From Belliella calami (GTDB lineage: Bacteria > Bacteroidota > Bacteroidia > Cytophagales > Cyclobacteriaceae), in NCBI RefSeq assembly GCF_022549695.1, contig NZ_JAKZGS010000002.1:208576-272575 (forward strand): a stretch of DNA of 64,000 bases, given 5' to 3'. Of the stretch, positions 35,254 through 46,000 are shown piece after piece. Both the position numbers and the translations under genes were made by a program. The notes beneath the pieces are model-generated. The model saw nothing but the letters and a program-made list of their open reading frames with translations, had not been told where the DNA came from and ran no database searches. Numbering within the stretch: position 1 is the stretch's first letter; each line of letters opens with the position of its first letter.

Positions 35254-38200
35254 ATGGAAAAAATCTACCGAATCATTATATTCATCTTATTTCTTTATCC
35301 TACTATCTTACAGGCGCAAGATGATAATGTACCGACTCAATTATCACCTAATATTAATAGTACCAACGATTGTCGAAGGGTAGCAGAATATGCTGTTCGG
35401 GGTGGTACACCTCCATATACTTATATTTGGACTTTAGAAGGCAACGTTGTCCAAATAGATGAAAATCTTAGCGCACTTGATGTCAGTATTTTATCTCAAG
35501 CACAAAGTGGAACCTATACAGTAAATGTATTCGATTCACAGGGTTTAACAAGACCACCAGCATTTTTCACATTTAGTGAGTCTTCTAATTTTATATTAAA
35601 TATTGAAATAAATGAAGACCAAGAATGTAATGGTTTAACCTCTGGATCTATAACTGGTGAAATTAGAAATGGAATTGCTCCATTTAATATCACGATTTTT
35701 AATGATTTAAATCAAATTATTACTCAACAACAATTAATTGGACGAAATATAAATCTAAATGGTTACGCTTCTGGAACTTACATAATTGAAGTTGAAGATG
35801 CTTTAGGTTGCGTAGAAGTAACCGAAATAGAAATTGAAGAATTGGACCAACTCGAATTCGAAGAAGGTCCTGGACTTGGTGCTTTCCCCGTGACTTGTGA
35901 TGACAATGGTAGCATTGCATTTAATGTTCGAAACAATGAAGGGCAAATCAGTTTTAGAATCAGAAGGACTTCAGGTCAATTGATAAACAACTGGACTGTA
36001 GCTCCAAATGGTGAAATCAGATATGATGGTCTTCCTGTGGGTGATTACATATTGGAAATCATCGATGATTTTCGTCTGGAAAATTGTCCAGAAACATTAC
36101 CTTTTTCAATTGTAGATGAATCTTTGTTAACTTATAGCTTTGATCCAACAAGGATTACTTGTTTTGGAGAAAGCGATGGAAGCCTGAGGTTAGATATTGA
36201 AAGGCAATTCTTGGGTTTCAGCTTCCCTCCTAATGAAGTAATTGTGTCAATCACAAACAGTTCAGGAATCACTGTAATTTCCAATCAACCCGTTCCAGTT
36301 GGAGCTGATTCTGGAGTAGGGATTTTCGATAATCTTCCGGCAGGCAATTATACAATATCCATTACCCATGGAGGTGCTAATTACCCAGAGTGTATCCAAG
36401 AATTTCCATTTGAAATTGAAGGACCTGAGGAAGCTCTTACAGCGAGCATTACCCCAGGTAAAGTGACATGTTTTGGTGAAAACAATGGAACTGCAACAAT
36501 GGAAATCACAGGAGGTTATGGTTTCTATACTTACTTATGGAACGATGGAGCCACTTCCAGAAATAGAACAAACCTTAGCCCTGGAAATTATCAGGTTACT
36601 GTCACAGATGCTGGTGGCTGCGAAGTCAACTTGAATGTAGAGATTGAAGGTCCTCCTGCACCTATCACAGCTGATATAGTCGAACTCAATGGCTTGACTT
36701 GTGTAGGATCAAATGATGGCAGGGCACAAATTTCAAATATAGCTGGCGGATATGGTGACTACACCATCACTTGGAACATCAACAATCAAAACACCGAAAT
36801 AGCAACCGACCTACCTGCCGGCATGGTCAGTGTCACAGTAACCGATTCCGGTGGTTGTTCAGAGACATTCTATGTCAATATATCTGTTCCACCTGCTCCA
36901 GTGGTAACTGTAAGTGAAGAAATGGTTTCCTGTTTTGGAGGTGATGATGGAAATGCAAGAATCCAAATTTCGGGAACGGACACTTATACAGTCACATTAG
37001 CAGGACAAACACTTATAGGGGATGAAGTTTATTTTACAAATTTAGAAGCAGGATCATATACAGCTACCATTCAATATGGAACCAATTGCAATATTACGGT
37101 TCCTGTAGTAATTGAAACTCCTCCAAGAATAATAATCAATACTTCCAACAGTGTTATTAATAACATCTCTTGCTTTGGAGAAAATGATGGGAGTATCTCA
37201 GGAATCACAGCCTCTGGAGGTACTGGAATATTAGAAGTCCAATGGCAAAAATTCGATTCTAATGATTTTGTAGATATCTCAGGAGAAACTTCTTTTGACA
37301 TCTCTGATTTAGAGCCTGGAGCCTACAAAATTATTGTTACAGATGAAAATGGTTGTTTTGAAGAATCAACTTTTAATATTATTGAGCCTGCAGTTTTAGA
37401 AGTCACCTCTCCGATAGTTACTGATGTTACCTGTTTTGGAATCTCAAATGGCTCGGTATCATTTGTGATTTCCGGAGGTAGTGCCCCCTATTCCTACTCG
37501 TTGAATGGCGGTGCATTTACTACAACTTCCAACGGAAATATTATCATCAACAATCTACCAGCAAATACTGGTAATGAGATTGAAATTAGGGATGCAAGTG
37601 GATGCGAAGTTCAGTCTTTAACTTTTGATATCAATTCCCTACCGCCTATTCTTATTGAAGAAATTGCCATAAATCAAGAAACTTGCTTCAACATATCCGA
37701 CGGATCTATTGAAATTTCAGTTAGTGGTGGTTCAGAAAACTTAAGAGTAGAATGGTATCGAGCTGGTGATTTCTCTACAATCCTATCTACAAATGAAACA
37801 CTCCCCGGAGTTGGATCAGGACAATATACTGTCAGGGTACTTGATAATCTTCACAACTTTTGTTTTGCTCAACAAACTTTTACGGTAAATCCTGTTCAAG
37901 AAATAAATCTTGCATTGAGTGGCTCTCCCGTGAATATTCTTTGCTTTGGTGAGGAAACAGGAGCGATCAATATCACTGCATCAGGAGGAACTGGTTCATT
38001 GACTTATCTATGGCAAGGACCAAATGGGTTCACTTCAGACCAACAAAATATCAGTGGCATACCTGCAGGAAGCTATAGAGTAAGGGTAACAGATGAAAAT
38101 GGTTGTTCCAAAGAAATTGTAGATGTTTTGATTTCGCAACCGCTCTCAGGAATAGAAGTAAATGTAATCTCCAAAACTTCACCTACCTGTTTTGATGCAG

Positions 38201-41200
38201 AAAATGGTGAAATCCAAGTGCAGGTATTTGGTGGAAATCCCGCATACAACATTTCATGGGAGAAGGAGAATCTATCTGGAGTATTTGAGAATTTCCCTGG
38301 AACAGGACTTTCATTGACAGGTATTTCTGCTGGAAGGTATAGAATTTCAGTTCAAGACAACAATGGTTGTAATGTTCAGGAAATTATTGAATTGACAGCT
38401 CCAGATGAAATTTCGATTTCACTTCTGGCATTATCCAATGTGACATGTTTTGGCAGAAATGATGGTTTTATAAATATTGAAGTAACTGGAGGTACTGCTC
38501 CATATTTTTATCAATGGGATCATGGTTTCATCAATAAAAACCCAACAAATCTAAGTGCTGGTACATATGGAGTAACTGTGACAGATGCTAGAGGTTGTGT
38601 GGCTAGATTGGATGATTTAATCATCAGTCAGCCTGATCCGATTGCAATCAACTTGATTGAAAATCTAGCTCCAACCTGTGATTTTGAAGATGGAAGAATA
38701 GAAGTCGAATTTGAAGGTGGTGATGCTTCATTTGGCAATCAATGGTACAGACTACCTGAGAATACGCTAATTGCGGAAAATACAGAAGTGGTAGACAATC
38801 TAAGGCCTGGAGCTTACAGAATTGACTATGGAAATAGTGCTACCTGTCAGATTTCCAGGATAATTGTTGTGGCTGGTCCATTGGCAAAACTTGACCTAAT
38901 CGTAAGTGCCCAAAACCCAACATGTGACAATAGCAATGGAATAATTGCCATTTCTGCTATCGGAGGAACACCTGGGTATTCATATTTTGTAGAACTAAAT
39001 GGACAATTTGAAGAATTGACCACTAACATCATTTCGAATCTAGATCAAGGGGAATATCAGATAAAAGTAATAGACAGCAGCGGATGTGAGGTTACAAAAA
39101 CTGTCACAATCAGCAATCCAAATCCACCAATTTTCGATGTCGGCAAAATTCAAGATGTTTCTTGTTTTGAAGGAAATGATGGTGCCATTGATTTTGATTT
39201 TGCGGGAAACATTTCTGAAATCAATTATCAGTGGTATAAGAGAGAGTTGTCTGGTACTAATTCCCCGATAGATGTTTCAGATCTCGACAACCTCTTTGCA
39301 GGGACTTATTTTGTGAGGTTTATTTATGACAATGGATGTACGCTGGATTCTGATGACATTGTCATCGAAGAACCTGAAGAGATTATTATCACATCTTCTG
39401 TTGTTCAACTGATTTGTCCTGATGATTTGGGTTCATTTGCGTTGACTATTTCGGGTGGTTCAGCTGGAAAAACCATCAGCATAACTTCGTCAAATGGTTA
39501 TTCAAATAGCTTGACGGACTACATCACTGGTACTTTAAATTTCGACAATCTTGCTCCGGGAATATATAATTGGAAAGTGGAAGATGTAGGTTGCGGAGAG
39601 TCAGATGGTTCTTTTGAAATTCGCGAAATCACAAGACCTGACTTTGAATTTACCAAAACTGATGTTACATGTTTCGGTGAAAACAATGGTAGTTTTTCGA
39701 TTATCAATCAAACAGTTGAATCAGGAAGAACTTATTCAGTATTTGTAAATGGAGCCAATAGAGGTATCCAAACAAATTTCAACAATCTTCCAAATGGTAT
39801 TTATGCTGTACAACTAGTGGACAATTTTGGGTGCGAATCTATTCCACAAATTATCGAAATCAATCAGCCTGCTAGGCCTCTTGAGATAGTCAATCTAATG
39901 ATGGCAGATGCAAGTTGCTTCGAAGGTGAAGATGGAAGTGTTTCTTTTGAAATAACTGGTGGAACCGCTCCATATTCATATACTTTGACAAGTCCAAACG
40001 GATTCAATGTCAACGCTTCAAACATCTCAGCAAATGAAATTAATACTTATAACAATTTACCAGCTGGAAATTTTGTCTTGGAAGTTCTTGATGCAAATGG
40101 AAATTGTCAAACTATCTCCAATTTTAACATTCAAGAACCGGCTGAACTAATTTTAAATGTTCAAACAGGAACTATAGCTTGTCCTGATGAGACGACATTT
40201 ATAGCACTTTCATTGACAGGTGGAACTAACCCCTATACTTATACCTGGGAATATTTGGATGCAGGTTCGAATAATTGGATACTCCTTCCTGAAACCTCAA
40301 ATAGAATTGAAGATATACCAGCCGGAACGTACAGATATACAGCTACCGATGCGAACCAATGTGAAGTATATTCAGAGGAAATTGAGATTGAAAATGCTGC
40401 ACCTATTATTCTTGACTTTGATGTTGACGATATACTTTGTTTTGGTGGAAGCACGACTGTTTCATTAAGTGCAGCAAGACCAAACAGCACAAACTTCACC
40501 TTCTTTGTCAATGGAAATCAAATATTCGGAAATAGCTTCGTTGCGATTGCAGGGGATTATCAAGTTTATGCCATTGACAATGTATTCGGATGTATTTCAG
40601 ATGAAATCGTGATTTCGGTAAATCAACCCGCCTCTCCTCTTGAGATTGACATTTATGAAAGTAAAAACTTAAGCTGTTTCGAATCAAGTGATGGGGCTAT
40701 TTCTTTGGCAATTAAAGGAGGAACAGCGCCATACACTATCAGCTTTGAAGGAGCTACTTTTACAGCCAACGAGGGTGAAGTTGTATCATTCAATAATCTT
40801 CTCGCTAACATCAATTACTCCTTCCTTGTGGAAGATGATAATGGTTGTATTCTTAATATACCTCCTACTATCTTATCCCAACCATTCCCACTTGTTGTAA
40901 ATTCAACATTCACTCCTATCCAATGTTTTGATGGAGAAGGTGCTATTTCTGTTCAGGCTACAGGCGGTCGAGCTCCTTATACAATCACTTGGACTTATTC
41001 TGAAGATGGAATCAACGAAGTTGAATTGACGCAATTCAATGATCAATTCAATGTTTCAGGGTTAAAAGCAGGATCCTACACTTACAATGTCACTGATGCC
41101 GGTGGGTGTCCAGCTATTTCTGAAACAATCGTTTTGGATCAGCCTTCAATGGTAATGTTGGAAGCCGAAGCTCTTCCAGTTAGCTGTTACCAAGGAAATG

Positions 41201-44200
41201 ACGGAAGTGTCACATTTACACCATCAGGTGGACCAAACAGCAATTATCAAATCTATTTCAATGGCTTATTGGTCAACGGAAATACAGTTTCGGGATTGTC
41301 AGCAGGCACATATACTGCTTTTGCAATGAATGGATCTTGTATTTCTGAAACCATCACCGTGGTAGTCGATCAGCCTACTGAAGCTTTGCAAGTTTCATTA
41401 ACCTATCCAAATCAAGTCCTTTGTTTTGATGATGTTTCAGACCTTGTGCTCAATGTGCGTGGAGGAAATGGAGATTATCAACTCAACATCAATGGTGAAA
41501 CAATCGCAATTGATACAAATGGAAATTTGACTGTTGAAAATCTTGCTCCTGGGATTTATGAATTGGAAGTAACTGATGCAAAAGGCTGTATTTGGAATGA
41601 GGTAATCACAATCCAGAATGTTGCCGAACTTGAAATAGTTGAAAACTCTTTGGAAAATGTAAGCTGTCACGACGGATCTGATGGATCGATCTCAGTGAAT
41701 GCGCTCGGAGGAACTCCTGATTATACTTTTACATGGCTCAATGCCAACAATCAAATTATCGGAAATAGCAATTCTATCAATGGCCTTTCTCCAGGGTTCT
41801 ATACCATGATTGTAAGAGACGAAAATAACTGTGAGGTTTCTCGGGAATTCGAAATATTGAATACAACACCAGTTGATATCAATCTGGAAAATGTAGTACA
41901 TGTAAGTTGCAATGGTTCTCAAAATGGAAGTTTCACAGTATCTGCCCAAGGTGGGTCAGCTGATTATACTCTTTTTGTAAACAATGTCAGCTACCCTTCC
42001 CTTACTGCTACCGGATTGGCTGCTGGGAATTACACTGCCTTCGTGGAAGATTCCAATGGCTGTAGATCTCCAGAAATAGAAGTCGAAATCACACAGCCTG
42101 ACTTGTTGGTTTTGGATTTGACAACTACCGATATCTCTTGTTTTGGGATAAATGACGGAACAGCTTCCTTGAATATCACAGGTGGCACAGCTCCTTATAC
42201 CGTGAGATGGTCTGATGGAAATACCACCCTTGATCGCACAAACTTGATAGCTGGAAATTACGAAGTGGTAGTAATCGATGCCAATGGATGTCTGCAAAGG
42301 GAAAACATCATCATCAACCAAGCCACTCCTATCAATGCTACTGGAAGTATTCTGCCTGTCAGCTGTTTTGGTGGAAATGATGGAGAGATCACTTTAAACA
42401 TCAGCGGCGGCAGTGGCAACTATGATATTGTATGGAAAAATGTCCAAAGCAATCAGATTATTGGAAATGGCATTTCAATCTCGGGACTTTCAGCTGGAGA
42501 ATATATAGCTGAAATCACCGATGACAAGGGATGTGAAATCTCAAGACAATTTATCATCAACCAACCATTTGAAGGATTGTCTTCCACTTCATTTATATCC
42601 AATATAAGATGTGCTGGCGAGACAAATGGTAGAATAGACCTTATAGTATCAGGAGGTACTGCACCCTATTCATACCAATGGTCATCAGGGGAAAACACTA
42701 GATCAATATCCAATAAAACAGGTGGTACCTATGAAGTCGAAATCACAGATGCAAAAGGCTGTGTTCTCATTGAATCATTTGAAATCGAAGAACCCTTGCC
42801 AATTACTATCACCCTAGAAGATCTAGGCAATGTGACTTGTAAGTTTGGAAGTGATGGTTTTATTCAACTTAACATTTCTGGAGGTACCGGAAACTATAGA
42901 GTACAGTGGAGTAATGGACAGGTTGGCGAAAGGATTGAGAACCTTACAGCTGGAATTTACAGTGTATTTGTATTTGATGACAATACATGTTTTGCAAGCG
43001 AAACATTCTTCGTCTCAGAACCGACCGATGAATTGAGTGCAGTAGCTGAAAGCAGCACAGAATTATGTAGCCCTGATGATGTCATAGAAGTATTCTTAAA
43101 TGTAAATGGAGGTACTGCACCATATACCTACTTGTGGTCCAATGGGGCAACTACCCAGAACTTGAGTGATATTCAATCTGGTTTTTATTCTGTATTGGTA
43201 ACAGATGTCAATGGATGTACAGTGGAGACAGACATTCAAGTAGATGATGCAGCGCCATCACTACAACTTTCTCTCGAAGGTACAACTGCAATTTGCGCTT
43301 CTGGTGGCTTGGCAGAAGTCACAGCCAACGTGACTGGTGGCACAGCCCCATATACTTACAGCTGGTCAACAGGCTCCACTAACCCTACATTGTCAAGTGT
43401 AGTAGAAGGAATCTATACGCTGACTGTGACTGATGCTGCAGGATGCTCTATTGTTGAAGAAATAGAAATTTTCCCTCCTCTGAACTTAGCCGTGAACTTA
43501 GAAAATATTCAAGGTGTGAGCTGTTTTGGAAATAATGATGGGATGATAGAAATAGCTGTTTCAGGTGGTCTTGCACCTTTTGAGATCACTTGGAGCAATG
43601 GATTGAGAAATCAACTGAGAGCCACAAATTTGGCTGCAGGAAATTACACTGTCACAATCAGCGATGCCTCAGGATGTAATACAACCGCTACTTACAACAT
43701 TCGGGAGCCTGAAATTTTGACCTTCCAAGAGAATGTAGAAAATGTAAGTTGTGCAGGTGCTGAAGATGGATCAATAACGCTGAATGTACAAGGTGGTACA
43801 GCTCCATACAATTATACCTGGTCAAATGGATTCAATGGCAGAAGCCCTAGAAATCTATCCCCAGGAATGTATTCAGTAATAATAACGGATAGAAATGGAT
43901 GTACAACAAGAGGAAGCTTTGGAATATCCGAGCCATTGCCACTAGCTATTCAAAGTGATCACTCTGAGGAGTTGTTGTGCCATGGAGATGCTACTGGATT
44001 CATCAACCTTAATATTTCTGGTGGAATTCAACCTTATAGAATTGTTTGGAATGATGCACCAGAAATAGAAAGTCTAAACAGATCTAACCTTCCAGCAGGC
44101 AGCTATAAAGTAATGGTAATCGATGACAATGGATGTACGATTGAAAGAGATTTTGAAATTAATGAACCTGATCAACTTGTAGTCAGACTTCTTACAGGAT

Positions 44201-44949
44201 TTGATGTCAATTGCGAAGATAAAATCCTAACCGGTAAAGCTTGGCTGGAAATCGAGGGTGGAAGCGGCCAATATGAAATCACATGGAACAATGGATCCAG
44301 GAACACTATGGAAACGGATTTCTTTGATGATGGAGAGATTTCGGTAATTGTTTCAGATATCAATTCATGTGCAGTAGAAGTTGCTGAATTGGTAGAAATG
44401 CCATTGGTATTCAGCGAATCTGATTTTAACTATACGATTATTTCTGTTGGAGTGGAAGGGGAAATTTTGGTCAATGATCCTGTACGATTCAATGACAGAA
44501 CACTGGGGAATGTAATTGCTTGGGAATGGAATTTTGGAGATGGCAATTCAAGCACAGAACAAAACCCAATCCATACATACACGTCCACTGGAAATTACAA
44601 AGTGACCTTGAGAACCTTTGATATCTACGGTTGTATTTCAGAAAAGTCCATTGACATTACAGTGGCTGCTTCCTATAAAATAATGATCCCAAATGCATTT
44701 TCTCCAAATGGTGATGGCATCAATGACACTTTCTTCCCAAAGATGAGAGGAATAGAAGAGTTTGAATTCTATGTTTTCAACAAATGGGGAGAATTGATTT
44801 ACTCTAATGAAGAGAACCAAAACGAAGGTTGGGACGGAACATTAAGAGGAAGAAAAAGTCCAAATGGAAACTATGTGTACAAGATTGTCTTTGTGGCAGA
44901 AGACGGTGAAAAGGGTTCGCAAACCGGAGTATTTACATTAATAAATTAA
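35254..44949 (+). CDS. Giant SprB-repeat adhesin, type IX secretion substrate
   Basis: 3231 residues. Signal peptide 1-22. From about residue 125 to 3040 it is a chain of some 35 SprB-type repeats of 75-95 residues, each with a Cys near VSCFGGNDGEITL-like text and ending near NLxAGxYxVxVTDxxGC. A PKD domain follows (about 3060-3115, EWNFGDG, NPIHTYTSTGNYKVTL). The last 85 residues (IPNAFSPNGDGINDTF, FNKWGELIY, GWDGT) are the gliding-motility-associated type B sorting domain. SprB of Flavobacterium is the moving adhesin of gliding. The paired Cys of each repeat suggest disulfides. The PorP/SprF gene 25 bp downstream is the usual partner. Whether it drives gliding or only adhesion is open. Confidence 0.93.
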   Translation: MEKIYRIIIFILFLYPTILQAQDDNVPTQLSPNINSTNDCRRVAEYAVRGGTPPYTYIWTLEGNVVQIDENLSALDVSILSQAQSGTYTVNVFDSQGLTRPPAFFTFSESSNFILNIEINEDQECNGLTSGSITGEIRNGIAPFNITIFNDLNQIITQQQLIGRNINLNGYASGTYIIEVEDALGCVEVTEIEIEELDQLEFEEGPGLGAFPVTCDDNGSIAFNVRNNEGQISFRIRRTSGQLINNWTVAPNGEIRYDGLPVGDYILEIIDDFRLENCPETLPFSIVDESLLTYSFDPTRITCFGESDGSLRLDIERQFLGFSFPPNEVIVSITNSSGITVISNQPVPVGADSGVGIFDNLPAGNYTISITHGGANYPECIQEFPFEIEGPEEALTASITPGKVTCFGENNGTATMEITGGYGFYTYLWNDGATSRNRTNLSPGNYQVTVTDAGGCEVNLNVEIEGPPAPITADIVELNGLTCVGSNDGRAQISNIAGGYGDYTITWNINNQNTEIATDLPAGMVSVTVTDSGGCSETFYVNISVPPAPVVTVSEEMVSCFGGDDGNARIQISGTDTYTVTLAGQTLIGDEVYFTNLEAGSYTATIQYGTNCNITVPVVIETPPRIIINTSNSVINNISCFGENDGSISGITASGGTGILEVQWQKFDSNDFVDISGETSFDISDLEPGAYKIIVTDENGCFEESTFNIIEPAVLEVTSPIVTDVTCFGISNGSVSFVISGGSAPYSYSLNGGAFTTTSNGNIIINNLPANTGNEIEIRDASGCEVQSLTFDINSLPPILIEEIAINQETCFNISDGSIEISVSGGSENLRVEWYRAGDFSTILSTNETLPGVGSGQYTVRVLDNLHNFCFAQQTFTVNPVQEINLALSGSPVNILCFGEETGAINITASGGTGSLTYLWQGPNGFTSDQQNISGIPAGSYRVRVTDENGCSKEIVDVLISQPLSGIEVNVISKTSPTCFDAENGEIQVQVFGGNPAYNISWEKENLSGVFENFPGTGLSLTGISAGRYRISVQDNNGCNVQEIIELTAPDEISISLLALSNVTCFGRNDGFINIEVTGGTAPYFYQWDHGFINKNPTNLSAGTYGVTVTDARGCVARLDDLIISQPDPIAINLIENLAPTCDFEDGRIEVEFEGGDASFGNQWYRLPENTLIAENTEVVDNLRPGAYRIDYGNSATCQISRIIVVAGPLAKLDLIVSAQNPTCDNSNGIIAISAIGGTPGYSYFVELNGQFEELTTNIISNLDQGEYQIKVIDSSGCEVTKTVTISNPNPPIFDVGKIQDVSCFEGNDGAIDFDFAGNISEINYQWYKRELSGTNSPIDVSDLDNLFAGTYFVRFIYDNGCTLDSDDIVIEEPEEIIITSSVVQLICPDDLGSFALTISGGSAGKTISITSSNGYSNSLTDYITGTLNFDNLAPGIYNWKVEDVGCGESDGSFEIREITRPDFEFTKTDVTCFGENNGSFSIINQTVESGRTYSVFVNGANRGIQTNFNNLPNGIYAVQLVDNFGCESIPQIIEINQPARPLEIVNLMMADASCFEGEDGSVSFEITGGTAPYSYTLTSPNGFNVNASNISANEINTYNNLPAGNFVLEVLDANGNCQTISNFNIQEPAELILNVQTGTIACPDETTFIALSLTGGTNPYTYTWEYLDAGSNNWILLPETSNRIEDIPAGTYRYTATDANQCEVYSEEIEIENAAPIILDFDVDDILCFGGSTTVSLSAARPNSTNFTFFVNGNQIFGNSFVAIAGDYQVYAIDNVFGCISDEIVISVNQPASPLEIDIYESKNLSCFESSDGAISLAIKGGTAPYTISFEGATFTANEGEVVSFNNLLANINYSFLVEDDNGCILNIPPTILSQPFPLVVNSTFTPIQCFDGEGAISVQATGGRAPYTITWTYSEDGINEVELTQFNDQFNVSGLKAGSYTYNVTDAGGCPAISETIVLDQPSMVMLEAEALPVSCYQGNDGSVTFTPSGGPNSNYQIYFNGLLVNGNTVSGLSAGTYTAFAMNGSCISETITVVVDQPTEALQVSLTYPNQVLCFDDVSDLVLNVRGGNGDYQLNINGETIAIDTNGNLTVENLAPGIYELEVTDAKGCIWNEVITIQNVAELEIVENSLENVSCHDGSDGSISVNALGGTPDYTFTWLNANNQIIGNSNSINGLSPGFYTMIVRDENNCEVSREFEILNTTPVDINLENVVHVSCNGSQNGSFTVSAQGGSADYTLFVNNVSYPSLTATGLAAGNYTAFVEDSNGCRSPEIEVEITQPDLLVLDLTTTDISCFGINDGTASLNITGGTAPYTVRWSDGNTTLDRTNLIAGNYEVVVIDANGCLQRENIIINQATPINATGSILPVSCFGGNDGEITLNISGGSGNYDIVWKNVQSNQIIGNGISISGLSAGEYIAEITDDKGCEISRQFIINQPFEGLSSTSFISNIRCAGETNGRIDLIVSGGTAPYSYQWSSGENTRSISNKTGGTYEVEITDAKGCVLIESFEIEEPLPITITLEDLGNVTCKFGSDGFIQLNISGGTGNYRVQWSNGQVGERIENLTAGIYSVFVFDDNTCFASETFFVSEPTDELSAVAESSTELCSPDDVIEVFLNVNGGTAPYTYLWSNGATTQNLSDIQSGFYSVLVTDVNGCTVETDIQVDDAAPSLQLSLEGTTAICASGGLAEVTANVTGGTAPYTYSWSTGSTNPTLSSVVEGIYTLTVTDAAGCSIVEEIEIFPPLNLAVNLENIQGVSCFGNNDGMIEIAVSGGLAPFEITWSNGLRNQLRATNLAAGNYTVTISDASGCNTTATYNIREPEILTFQENVENVSCAGAEDGSITLNVQGGTAPYNYTWSNGFNGRSPRNLSPGMYSVIITDRNGCTTRGSFGISEPLPLAIQSDHSEELLCHGDATGFINLNISGGIQPYRIVWNDAPEIESLNRSNLPAGSYKVMVIDDNGCTIERDFEINEPDQLVVRLLTGFDVNCEDKILTGKAWLEIEGGSGQYEITWNNGSRNTMETDFFDDGEISVIVSDINSCAVEVAELVEMPLVFSESDFNYTIISVGVEGEILVNDPVRFNDRTLGNVIAWEWNFGDGNSSTEQNPIHTYTSTGNYKVTLRTFDIYGCISEKSIDITVAASYKIMIPNAFSPNGDGINDTFFPKMRGIEEFEFYVFNKWGELIYSNEENQNEGWDGTLRGRKSPNGNYVYKIVFVAEDGEKGSQTGVFTLIN

Positions 44950-44974
44950 CTTGAGTCTAACCATAGAAATAGAT

Positions 44975-46000
44975 ATGAAAAAATATGTACTTCTGATATT
45001 TGCATTTGCTTTCTGTCAATTGCTTGAAGGCCAAGATATGCAATATACCCAATTTTATTCTGCCCCAGTATATTTGAATCCAGCATTTACTGGAGCATCT
45101 GAACTGACAAGAGTTGGGGTGAACTATAGAAATCAATGGCCTGGTTTGGATCATTCCTTCAATTCATATTCCGCTTATATTGACCATTATATGTTTGATA
45201 TCAATTCTGGTGTAGGATTAATCGTCAATTCCACCAGAGAAAGTAAATCCAATCTCAGCACCAATGAACTCGGAGTGACTTATTCTTATCGATTAAAACT
45301 TGGGTTCAATTCATTTCTTCGAGTTGGTGGACAAGTGAGTTATGTTTTGAGAGATGCATTTTTTGGAAATCTAGTCTTCGGAAATCAGCTAGACATCAAT
45401 ACAGGAATCATTGGAAATGACAGCGGAGAAATGCTCTCCAATGACTACAAACATTCTTTTTTGGATTATAATTTTGGGCTTCTTTTCAATTCTGAAAATA
45501 TCTGGTTTGGGGTTTCTGGACATCATTTATCACAACCAAACACTTCATTTATAGACGGAAATATCAGCAAACTTCCTTTGCGGCTGTCTTCTCACGGTGG
45601 TATAAAATTTGACCTTGGAGAAGGATTTATCAATAACTATTTCAACAATTCCCGTCAGGAAAGAGCTGCAATGTTTGCCTTTAATTACAAACACCAAGAT
45701 CCTTTCAATCAACTGGATATAGGAACCCAGGTATTTATTCAGCCCTTGGTTTTGGGAGTTTGGTATAGAGGATTTCCTGTAAAATATTCCTTACCAAACA
45801 ATGAATCTATCGCTGGATTGATTGGTATCACTTTGGAAAGTGGACTTGATATAGGTTATAGTTATGATTTTACTTTGTCAAAAATGGCAAACATGCAATC
45901 TGGTGGAGCTCATGAGATTTCTATTCGCTATTCATTTCTCTATGGGGATCCAAACCAAAGGAACAGACGAAGCACAATCATGCCGTGTTTTAGGTTCTAA
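44975..46000 (+). CDS. PorP/SprF family outer-membrane protein
   Basis: 341 residues from the ATG at 44975; an upstream TTG at 44951 would spoil the signal peptide KKYVLLIFAFAFCQLLEGQ. The mature start DMQYTQFYSAPVYLNPAFTG is diagnostic for the family. Many amphipathic strands suggest a beta barrel. SprF is needed to put SprB on the surface, so this protein probably serves the adhesin made just upstream. Its stop touches the convergent DUF2490 gene with no gap. Confidence 0.92.
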   Translation: MKKYVLLIFAFAFCQLLEGQDMQYTQFYSAPVYLNPAFTGASELTRVGVNYRNQWPGLDHSFNSYSAYIDHYMFDINSGVGLIVNSTRESKSNLSTNELGVTYSYRLKLGFNSFLRVGGQVSYVLRDAFFGNLVFGNQLDINTGIIGNDSGEMLSNDYKHSFLDYNFGLLFNSENIWFGVSGHHLSQPNTSFIDGNISKLPLRLSSHGGIKFDLGEGFINNYFNNSRQERAAMFAFNYKHQDPFNQLDIGTQVFIQPLVLGVWYRGFPVKYSLPNNESIAGLIGITLESGLDIGYSYDFTLSKMANMQSGGAHEISIRYSFLYGDPNQRNRRSTIMPCFRF

